21,039 nucleotides of DNA from an uncultured Ruminococcus sp. (GTDB lineage: Bacteria; Bacillota; Clostridia; Oscillospirales; Ruminococcaceae). The notes beneath the pieces were generated by a model. It ran no database searches. It was not told where the DNA came from and saw nothing but the letters and a program-made list of their open reading frames with translations. Positions 14,619 to 21,039 of this stretch are shown piece after piece. The translations under genes and the position numbers were made by a program. The DNA is taken from assembly GCA_947176565.1 (NCBI GenBank), contig CAMWRC010000001.1:1-21039 (forward strand), read 5' to 3'. How positions within the stretch are numbered: position 1 is the first letter of the stretch; each line of letters begins with the position of its first letter.

Positions 14619-16184
14619 TTATTCTGTAATCAATATTAATTTTTTAAGCGGATTTTTGTCCCAAGATTCTATTTCCAGTCCGATTTCTGAATATATCGGA
14701 TATGTCATTTCTCTGTATTCAGCCGCTGATATGATATTTTCGCTGAAAGAAATATGAGATGAGGTTTCTGTATCTAATCCTACAAGTTTAAAGGCTACAC
14801 CGATTTCAGGTATGATATACATACACATACTGCCTTGTGTCAGCAACATATTATTTCCGGCAGGCATTATTGAAAGATTTGTTTTATAGGACGAAATATC
14901 GGTTATATAATGCTCCATTGATTCAAAATTATATGTGTGCATAATTGTTGAAATTGCGTCCTGAGTTATAAATGAAACCGATTTGTCAGAAGCTGAACAT
15001 ATTCGGCTTGAACGCAGATTTGTTTGAATCTGGAAATTGTCGCATACAGCCGTACTCATATTGTTTTCGTCTTTTTCATGGAATACAAATTCACCGTTGG
15101 ACATTACAGGATATTCCGCTTCAATATTTATGTATGTGCCTGCATCGGCTGTATGCTCATGAACGATGCTCCAATTTCCGGATTTTTTATCATACTCATA
15201 GACAACATATGTGTATCTGAATTCAGTATCAGATACACCGACATTATTTATAAGTTCAAGAGTGCCGGAAATTACCATCATTTCATCGCCGTAGTGATAA
15301 AATTCCAGCATATCGTCAGATGTATCAACAGCGAATACCTGTTCAAGATTTCCGGAATCAAGTTCAAGACGGTAAACTCCGTCAGCAGAACCGTCACCGC
15401 TGTTTATGTATTCCGTAAACCATAAATCGCCGTCATATATTTTCATATTGGTAAATGAGTGTGCAGTCTCAGGGTCTGAATATGTAAAAATACAGCGGTT
15501 TTCGCCGGTTTCGATGTCATAGCGGAAGATGTCAAAGCAGTGGCTTTCATATGCACAGAAGTCGTCATAGGTTGCCGTGTAATAAAGATATTTTCCGTCA
15601 ACGGCAGTACTGAGAATACAGGCGGCAGAGAGCGTATCGCAGAATTTGTTACAGCCCTCTCTGAAAACATTCTCATCGAAATTACCGTTGTCTACTCTGA
15701 CATTATCAAGTTCTCTGCCGCGGTATTCCGGAAGCTTGCACGGGGAAATCTTCTTTTCCGAAACTATCCCTGAAAGGTCGAATTCCTGCACCTCCACAGG
15801 CGGTTCGCCGTCCTGAATTGTAAGCGGCAGCTTTATATCTGTGAAATCTTCGGGATAGTATTCACGGAATTCCATCTGTTCCGGAGTTTTATTTTCTGGT
15901 TCGGGCTTATTTTTTCCGGAGTCTGATTTTCCTGATTCAGTTTTTTTTGCAGAGGTTTCTGATGATTTTTTTGTTGATTCTCCGGCTTTTTCTGTTTTCT
16001 GTGTAGCTGTAGTGTTTGAAGCTTTTGCAGATGAATTTGATGAAGCTTCTGCCGTAACTGTTTCAACAGCGATTATTTCCGATGAATTTTCGATTTCCGG
16101 TTTATTTTCGGAATTCTGATTTTTTTCGCTGCATGACACCAGAACGCCGGTAATAAAAACCATAAAAATCAATAATTTTTTCAT
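14619..16184 (-). CDS. Lipoprotein, fourth member of the tandem paralog array
   Basis: 521-residue predicted lipoprotein of unknown function. Signal peptide with lipobox LVSC (C18, +2 Ser), then a Ser/Thr/Lys/Glu-rich linker (about 20-105) with little similarity in detail to its neighbours' linkers. The shared core block EFREYYPEDF...QDGEPPV...SPCK (105-150) follows. Further along are YDDFC.YESHCF (207-217, with C210 and C216) and a C-terminal block with MEHY..D and PEIGVAF. The many short beta-strand-like segments with aromatic and Gly/Asp turns suggest a beta-propeller-like fold, which is an inference. The frame opens at a GTG (16193) inside the ribosome site; ATG 16184 with GGAAG 8 nt upstream is preferred. 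Its C-terminal half is the most diverged of the four. Last gene of the array. Confidence 0.85.
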   Translation of the reverse strand: MKKLLIFMVFITGVLVSCSEKNQNSENKPEIENSSEIIAVETVTAEASSNSSAKASNTTATQKTEKAGESTKKSSETSAKKTESGKSDSGKNKPEPENKTPEQMEFREYYPEDFTDIKLPLTIQDGEPPVEVQEFDLSGIVSEKKISPCKLPEYRGRELDNVRVDNGNFDENVFREGCNKFCDTLSAACILSTAVDGKYLYYTATYDDFCAYESHCFDIFRYDIETGENRCIFTYSDPETAHSFTNMKIYDGDLWFTEYINSGDGSADGVYRLELDSGNLEQVFAVDTSDDMLEFYHYGDEMMVISGTLELINNVGVSDTEFRYTYVVYEYDKKSGNWSIVHEHTADAGTYINIEAEYPVMSNGEFVFHEKDENNMSTAVCDNFQIQTNLRSSRICSASDKSVSFITQDAISTIMHTYNFESMEHYITDISSYKTNLSIMPAGNNMLLTQGSMCMYIIPEIGVAFKLVGLDTETSSHISFSENIISAAEYREMTYPIYSEIGLEIESWDKNPLKKLILITE

Positions 16185-16204
16185 ATAAATCACTTCCGGT
16201 TGGT

Positions 16205-17779
16205 TTATTCGCTGAATGTATAGACTTTCTTTTCTTCGTCGTAGTTACCGACAAATTCGCCGACAAAATTATACTGCTCATCATTGTACGGATTTCCTAC
16301 AATATACAGACTATCGTCAGAATTTTTAATTTCTGCGGAATTTTCAAGGGACAGCGTAACAAACGCCGCACCTATATCCGGAATCAGAAATGTAAATGTA
16401 TGACCCAAGCTTCCGGATAATACAAGATTATCGCCGACAGCTTCCGCTGAATTTCCAAAATGATTTATATCTATTTCATAGCGTTCCATTTTCTGGAGGT
16501 CGTAGGTATAAAGTGTCGTTCCGGTAAGCGTATCAGCAATAAATGTTACGCGGTTATCTGAAACAGCTTCAAGCGTCGCGCCCTTGATTCCGGTATTCAG
16601 GCGGAATTTCTCACATACTGCAACGGCAGCTTCATCAATATTCTCCTGAGCGACAACACAGCCCTGACCATATTCCGCGTAATATCTTTCAGCGGAGGTG
16701 CTGTATATTTCCTGAAATTTTTTTGTTTTCCGGTCATGCTCATAAATATGGCTTATACCTTTATCATTGTTATACTCCATTCCTATAATCAGCAGTTTGC
16801 CGTCGTTATTTTCCAAAGGGTGGGCGTGGTCTATTTCATCCGGAATACCGGCACTCCGTTCAAGGGAATTTTTTTCCGTGTTTACTTTGTTCAGAATTAT
16901 TTTCGGTGAACTGTTTTCCTGATGATAAAATACTGTAACCCATATATCACCGCCATTGAATAATATTCTCTCTAATTCAATCGGATTATCCGGAGAATCA
17001 TGACTGAAAACGACTTCCGAGGTCTGCGATTCAAGATTACATTTTACGATTTCCATGCAGTGAGACGGAACATAATCGCCGCACAAATCATCATAGTTTA
17101 TCAGAAAATAAAGATTTCCGTCTCCGTATGTATAATCCATAATGCGTCCTTTACGCGGTATTTCAAGAGAATCATATATCTGTGCCTCGACTGATTCTGC
17201 CATTTCCTGACCGTGTGGGTTATCCCATTCAAGATAGCTCTGTTCCTGTTCTTCAATTCTTAAGTCAATTACTTCCTGATTGCTCTTGCATGGGGATAAT
17301 TTTTCACTGGTATCAAACCAGCTGTAATCAATTTCAGAAAATTCAACAGGAGGTTCGCCGTCCTGTTTTGTAAGCTGAACCGTGATTTCCGTGAAATCTT
17401 CCGGATAGTATTCACGAAATTCTACCGGTTCAGGCGTTCCGCTTTCCGGTTCAGAATTATTTTCTCCGGATATTTTTTCTGTTCCGGTGTTTCCGGATTT
17501 TTTTCCGGATTTTTCAGATGCTGTTGTTTTTGAATCTGATTTTGTAGTTTCAGACGAGCCGGATTTTACTGTAGTTACGGATTTACTTGTAATTTCAGTT
17601 TCCGGAATTTCAGTTGTTGCAGATTCGCCGGCTGCTGCTGTAATCTCCGGAATATTTTCAGTATCTGAAATATCTTCAATTTCAGGAATACCCTCAATAT
17701 TTTCAGGTGTCTGATTTGCTTTATTTCCGCATGAAACGAGAGCGGCAAGAATGAGAATTAAAGGTAAAAATTTTTTCAT
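16205..17779 (-). CDS. Lipoprotein, third member of the tandem paralog array
   Basis: 524-residue predicted lipoprotein, function unknown. Lipobox LVSC at 14-17 (+2 Gly). The linker (about 20-118) alternates between resembling the second member (TPENIE.IPEIEDIS.TENIPEI; TTVKSGS.ETTK) and the first (AGESA.TEIPETE; SDSKTT.SEKSG; TPEPVEFREYYPEDF). Core block at 120-165 with SPCK (C164). The DDLC...SHC motif at 230-241 has C233 and C241, with two more residues between them than in the second and fourth members. The C-terminal block has MERYEID and IPDIGAAF. AAGGAG lies 8 nt before the ATG. There are 20 bp to the next gene and 22 bp from the previous one, so it is clearly operonic. Confidence 0.87.
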   Translation of the reverse strand: MKKFLPLILILAALVSCGNKANQTPENIEGIPEIEDISDTENIPEITAAAGESATTEIPETEITSKSVTTVKSGSSETTKSDSKTTASEKSGKKSGNTGTEKISGENNSEPESGTPEPVEFREYYPEDFTEITVQLTKQDGEPPVEFSEIDYSWFDTSEKLSPCKSNQEVIDLRIEEQEQSYLEWDNPHGQEMAESVEAQIYDSLEIPRKGRIMDYTYGDGNLYFLINYDDLCGDYVPSHCMEIVKCNLESQTSEVVFSHDSPDNPIELERILFNGGDIWVTVFYHQENSSPKIILNKVNTEKNSLERSAGIPDEIDHAHPLENNDGKLLIIGMEYNNDKGISHIYEHDRKTKKFQEIYSTSAERYYAEYGQGCVVAQENIDEAAVAVCEKFRLNTGIKGATLEAVSDNRVTFIADTLTGTTLYTYDLQKMERYEIDINHFGNSAEAVGDNLVLSGSLGHTFTFLIPDIGAAFVTLSLENSAEIKNSDDSLYIVGNPYNDEQYNFVGEFVGNYDEEKKVYTFSE

Positions 17780-17801
17780 GATAATATCTCCTTTTATTAT
17801 A

Positions 17802-19391
17802 TTACTGCGGTTCTATAACATACAGCATTGAGGGTTTATTTGTGGCTATACTTCCGTTGCCGTCACTATGAATAGAACCTGTTTCAGAGTCAATAATCCA
17901 TACCCTTTTACCGTCAGTATCCACTGGATATGATGCGTCAAAGGATTTCAGCAGGAATGTCGCTCCGATTTCCGGAATAAGAAATACATGAGTCCGTCCG
18001 CCGTTTGACAGTATAAAATTATCACCTATGGGAGTAACTCCCCATTCATCAGTAAGCCCCTTTACATTAAGCTCATAGCGTTCCATAGTATCGAAATTAT
18101 ATACATACATAAAACATGAGACTATATCTTTAACAATAAATGATATTGTTTTATCAGAAGCGGACGTTAATGTAGCTCCTTTCAGACCGGTATTGAGCCG
18201 GAAATTGTCGCTGTATACGCTTATGATATTGTTTTCGTCTCTGTCTACTGAAAGAAATTCGTTTCTGTATCTCATAGGCGGAAAAACTATATCTATATGA
18301 CCGTCGTCATAATCCACGCTGTAAATTTCGTTGACTTTTCCGGAATTGTATTCATAAAGCTGACCTGATGCGTGGTATTTATCATTCTCGTCAAACCATG
18401 ATTTATAGCTTGATAATATAAGCTTGTCCGTGTCGCAGTTGGTTAATTCGAGAATCGTTCTGGTACTGGAATCATCAAGGATTTTTTCAAGCTTACCATT
18501 TTTTATCATGCTTATTTCGCTGACACGTTCATTGTCGGAGTAAGAGTATTTGTCATACGACATATAAACGTCCCCGTTGTTTATTGCCATCTTGAGATTG
18601 AGGAATCTGTAATCTATTCCGGAATAGCTGTAAAGTTCCTTAATTTCAGCTGTTTCTGTATCATATTTCATTACTTTGAAGCAGTGAGTGCTGAAGTCGC
18701 ACAGGTCGTCAAAATCAATTATATAATACAGGTATCTGCTGTCAAATGTGTAATAAATATACCGTCCCTCATAGTTGGAATCACATATATTCGATAACCG
18801 GCTTCTGTCATAATCTTCGAGTTCATAATCCCAGAAGCGGTACGCATACAAATCAGCGAATTCTTCACGGTATTCCGGAGCTTTGCAGGGTGAATATTCT
18901 CCGCCGGTATCAGGAAGCTCAAGGGCATATTCCGCAATATTTGCCGGAGGTTCACTTTCCTGACGAGTAATATTTATGCTTATTTCAGCGAAATCCTCCG
19001 GATAATATTCAAGATATTCGAGAGATTCAGAAGATTCAGCAGATTCTGCCGGTTCGGAATTATTTTCTCCGGAATTTTTTTCTGTTTTGGTATTTCCGGA
19101 GTTTTTAGATAATTTTGCTTTTGTAGTTTCCTTTGAGCCGGATTTTACCGTAGTTGCGGAAGTTTTTGCAGTATCCGTGCTTTTTCCGGATTTGGCTGTA
19201 GTTTTTGATTCTGTAGATTTTTCGGTATCTTCTGTAGTTCCGGCTGTTTCTATAATTTCCGGAATATTTTCAGTTTCAGAAATATCTTCAATTTCCGGAA
19301 TATCCTCAATGTTTTCAGGTGTCTGATTTTTCTTGCTTCCGCATGAAACAAGAGCAGTGAGTACAAGAATTAAAGATAAAAATTTTTTCAT
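17802..19391 (-). CDS. Lipoprotein, second member of the tandem paralog array
   Basis: 529-residue predicted lipoprotein, function unknown. Lipobox LVSC (C17, +2 Gly). The linker (about 20-122) is Thr/Ser/Lys/Glu-rich with an Ala/Glu/Ser stretch just before the core. Core block LEYYPEDF...QESEPPA...SPCK (127-170), slightly diverged from the REYYPEDF...QDGEPPV form of the other three. A region unusually rich in Tyr, Asp and Arg (about 173-225) precedes DFDDLCDFSTHCF (226-238, C231 and C237). The C-terminal block has MERYELN and IPEIGATF. AGGAG lies 8 nt before the ATG. The gene lies 11 bp past the stop of the first member. The outward-facing, soluble domain would sit on the outer face of the membrane. 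Confidence 0.87.
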   Translation of the reverse strand: MKKFLSLILVLTALVSCGSKKNQTPENIEDIPEIEDISETENIPEIIETAGTTEDTEKSTESKTTAKSGKSTDTAKTSATTVKSGSKETTKAKLSKNSGNTKTEKNSGENNSEPAESAESSESLEYLEYYPEDFAEISINITRQESEPPANIAEYALELPDTGGEYSPCKAPEYREEFADLYAYRFWDYELEDYDRSRLSNICDSNYEGRYIYYTFDSRYLYYIIDFDDLCDFSTHCFKVMKYDTETAEIKELYSYSGIDYRFLNLKMAINNGDVYMSYDKYSYSDNERVSEISMIKNGKLEKILDDSSTRTILELTNCDTDKLILSSYKSWFDENDKYHASGQLYEYNSGKVNEIYSVDYDDGHIDIVFPPMRYRNEFLSVDRDENNIISVYSDNFRLNTGLKGATLTSASDKTISFIVKDIVSCFMYVYNFDTMERYELNVKGLTDEWGVTPIGDNFILSNGGRTHVFLIPEIGATFLLKSFDASYPVDTDGKRVWIIDSETGSIHSDGNGSIATNKPSMLYVIEPQ

Positions 19392-19402
19392 AATATATTC
19401 TC

Positions 19403-20983
19403 CTATTCAATAATTTCAAGTGTGAAGTCGTTGTCGTCTATGTAGAACACTTCCGTAAAGCTGTCCAGAGATACGAAACTATCTTCAACAGCAACGGTTA
19501 AACTCCATAGGCGTGAGCCGTCATAATGCGTACGGTAGTTTGTGTGAAGCTGGAAAGCCATTCCCACTTCGGGGAGCAGTATTGCATGACCAAAAACGAG
19601 TTGACCCTGGATATAGAATAAATCATTCATCGGATAAAAAGTGAAATAATCTCCCATGCCTTTCATATCAATTTTATACCGTTCCATTTTTTCCGTGTCG
19701 AATATGTACAGCAGTCTGTTTATACTGTCCGAAGTAAAGCATATCATCTGTGTATCGTTGAAGCCTTTCAGTTCTGTGCCGATAAGACCGGTATGAATAG
19801 TATATTTCCCCTCAACAGTACATGAAACATATCTGTCAATTTTTTCGGAATATCCTATGTCATTTCCCTGTACAACGGGATAATATTCATCGCTTCTGAA
19901 AACTTCTGCCCATTCTCCTGTATCAGGATTATATTCCGAGACAATATGGAAATTTTCTTCCTCATTTTTCTCTTTATAACCGAGAACAAGAAGTCTGTCG
20001 GCGGAATTTTCAAGTATATATATTGTGTCTTGTCTTTCTCGCAGTTCCGGCGTGGAAATATCCACAAGCTTTTTATTTTTCCGGTCAAGGCGGGCAATGG
20101 AATAGCTGTAAGCGTCACCGTCAGTTTTGTAAGTATTCGTGGAAATATAAAGCTCGCCGTCTATTTCCTTATAGTAATCAAGAGCTATTGATATTTCAGC
20201 ATCTTCATAGCTGTAAAGAAGCTGTTGTTTATTGGATTTGATATTGTACTGATAGAGTTCAAAGCAATGGCTTGTATATGTGTCGAGGTCATCATAGCTT
20301 ACCATAAAATAGAGATTATCACCGCACAGAGAATATGACGATATAAATCCGGCGCATGGATTTTCGAGAATTTGTCTCATGTGTTCGTTTCTTTTCTCCA
20401 TTTCAATCTTGTAATCCTCAAGCTGTTCGGGATAGTCATTCAGATATTCCGGGATTTCCGTTTCAGGTACGAAATCATATACCGCCTTGCAGGGTGACAT
20501 TTTTGAACCATCTGTTTTTATATCAAGATTGTATTCGCTGATATTTACCGGCGGTTCGCCGTCCTGCTTGACAAACTGAATATCCACTTCATTGAAGTCC
20601 TCCGGATAATACTCACGAAATTCCACCGGTTCAGGAGTTTCGCTTTCCGGTTCATGATTATTTTCTCCGGAATTTTTTTCAGTGCTTGTATTTCCGGATT
20701 TTTCAGATGTTGTTGTTTTTGAATCTGATTTTGTTTTGCTTTCTGTTTTGGCTTTTGTAGTTTCGGACAAGCCTGATTTGCCGGTGCTTTCAGTTTCCGG
20801 AATTTCAGTTATTGCAGATTCTCCGGCTGTTTCTGTAATCTCCGGAATTTCTGTTTTTTCAGATTTTTCAGGAATTTCTGTAATATCCGGAATACTTGCG
20901 GGAATATCTTCCGGTGCCTGATTTTTCTTGCCGCATGAGACGAGAGCAGCACACATTAAAATTAAAAGCATAAATTTTTTCAT
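19403..20983 (-). CDS. Lipoprotein, first member of the tandem paralog array in this window
   Basis: 526-residue predicted lipoprotein, function unknown. Lipobox LVSC (C17, +2 Gly). The longest Ile/Pro/Glu/Thr-rich linker of the set (about 20-120) has repeated EIPE(I/T)TE units. Core block EFREYYPEDF...QDGEPPV...SPCK (121-166). The YDDLDTYTSHCF motif (230-241) keeps C240, but the first cysteine found in the other three is Asp (D234), so a C-C pair at this place is lost. The C-terminal block is MERYKIDMKGMG...LPEVGMAF. AGGAGG lies 8 nt before the ATG. Only 56 bp are visible upstream, without a clear promoter, so it may or may not be the true first gene of the array. Confidence 0.87.
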   Translation of the reverse strand: MKKFMLLILMCAALVSCGKKNQAPEDIPASIPDITEIPEKSEKTEIPEITETAGESAITEIPETESTGKSGLSETTKAKTESKTKSDSKTTTSEKSGNTSTEKNSGENNHEPESETPEPVEFREYYPEDFNEVDIQFVKQDGEPPVNISEYNLDIKTDGSKMSPCKAVYDFVPETEIPEYLNDYPEQLEDYKIEMEKRNEHMRQILENPCAGFISSYSLCGDNLYFMVSYDDLDTYTSHCFELYQYNIKSNKQQLLYSYEDAEISIALDYYKEIDGELYISTNTYKTDGDAYSYSIARLDRKNKKLVDISTPELRERQDTIYILENSADRLLVLGYKEKNEEENFHIVSEYNPDTGEWAEVFRSDEYYPVVQGNDIGYSEKIDRYVSCTVEGKYTIHTGLIGTELKGFNDTQMICFTSDSINRLLYIFDTEKMERYKIDMKGMGDYFTFYPMNDLFYIQGQLVFGHAILLPEVGMAFQLHTNYRTHYDGSRLWSLTVAVEDSFVSLDSFTEVFYIDDNDFTLEIIE

Positions 20984-21039
20984 ATAAAATTCCTCCTGTA
21001 AAGCTTTTTTTAATCCTTTATTAGTAAGTGATTTGAAAC

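Larger units (their letters stand above)
14619..20983 (-). repeat. Tandem array of four paralogous lipoprotein genes
   Basis: Four consecutive genes encode proteins of 521-529 residues with the same order of parts: lipobox, low-complexity linker, YYPEDF/EPP/SPCK block, DD(L/F).....HC motif, ERY block, P(E/D)(I/V)G.(A/T)F block. Intergenic gaps are 20-22 bp up to the previous stop or less, each with its own ribosome site. DNA similarity is highest at the signal peptide, the linker and the core block. Confidence 0.88.

Noticed and set aside
17487..20921. Plus-strand open frames of 75-79 codons opposite the linkers of three lipoprotein genes (17487-17714, 19087-19326, 20682-20921), similar to each other
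   Set aside because: They are mirror images of low-complexity Ser/Thr/Glu linkers. Their similarity follows from the paralogy of the sense genes, and I see no convincing ribosome site for them.
20984..21039. Promoter of the lipoprotein array in the last 56 bases
   Set aside because: No well-spaced -35/-10 pair is visible, and the window ends, so the operon may begin further upstream.

Overview
This is a 21 kb stretch of low-GC DNA with 16 intact genes, all on the minus strand. The strong AGGAGG-type ribosome binding sites, sigma-A-like promoters, lipobox lipoproteins, BspA-type leucine-rich-repeat surface proteins, a TagF-like polymer synthase with its ABC exporter and an Nfn transhydrogenase point to an anaerobic Gram-positive Firmicute. 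A Ruminococcus/Oscillospiraceae-type gut clostridium fits best, but that placement is inferred from gene style and no marker gene is present. I see no rRNA, tRNA, CRISPR array, phage gene or insertion sequence.

Layout in the direction of transcription, from right to left. (1) 20983-14619: four tandem paralogous lipoproteins of about 520-530 residues, 20-22 bp apart, of no family I recognise. They end in a pair of overlapping hairpins. (2) 14451-13810: a formate/nitrite-type channel with its own promoter. (3) 13635-9432: a near-perfect consensus promoter drives an alpha/beta hydrolase, a membrane-anchored MurF-like ligase, a D-Ala-D-Ala ligase and a LacA/Maa-type acetyltransferase; the first two genes overlap as TAATG. 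(4) 9354-7125: nfnA-nfnB, the electron-bifurcating ferredoxin:NADP+ oxidoreductase, ending in a strong terminator. (5) 6954-3666: a CDP-glycerol glycerophosphotransferase-like protein, an ABC-2 permease and an ABC ATPase, which look like a teichoic-acid-like polymer synthase and exporter. (6) 3560-137: two overlapping genes for leucine-rich-repeat proteins held in the membrane by a C-terminal helix, ending in a terminator.

Apart from Nfn and the FNT channel, most of the window concerns the cell envelope: wall precursor ligation, polymer export, surface LRR proteins and lipoproteins. The most unusual parts are the MurF-like enzyme, whose nucleotide-sugar-binding domain is replaced by a membrane domain and which sits between a hydrolase and a Ddl with Gly/Ser/Lys-rich inserts, and the four-gene lipoprotein array, whose linkers look like mosaics of one another. 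No gap between genes exceeds 300 bases.
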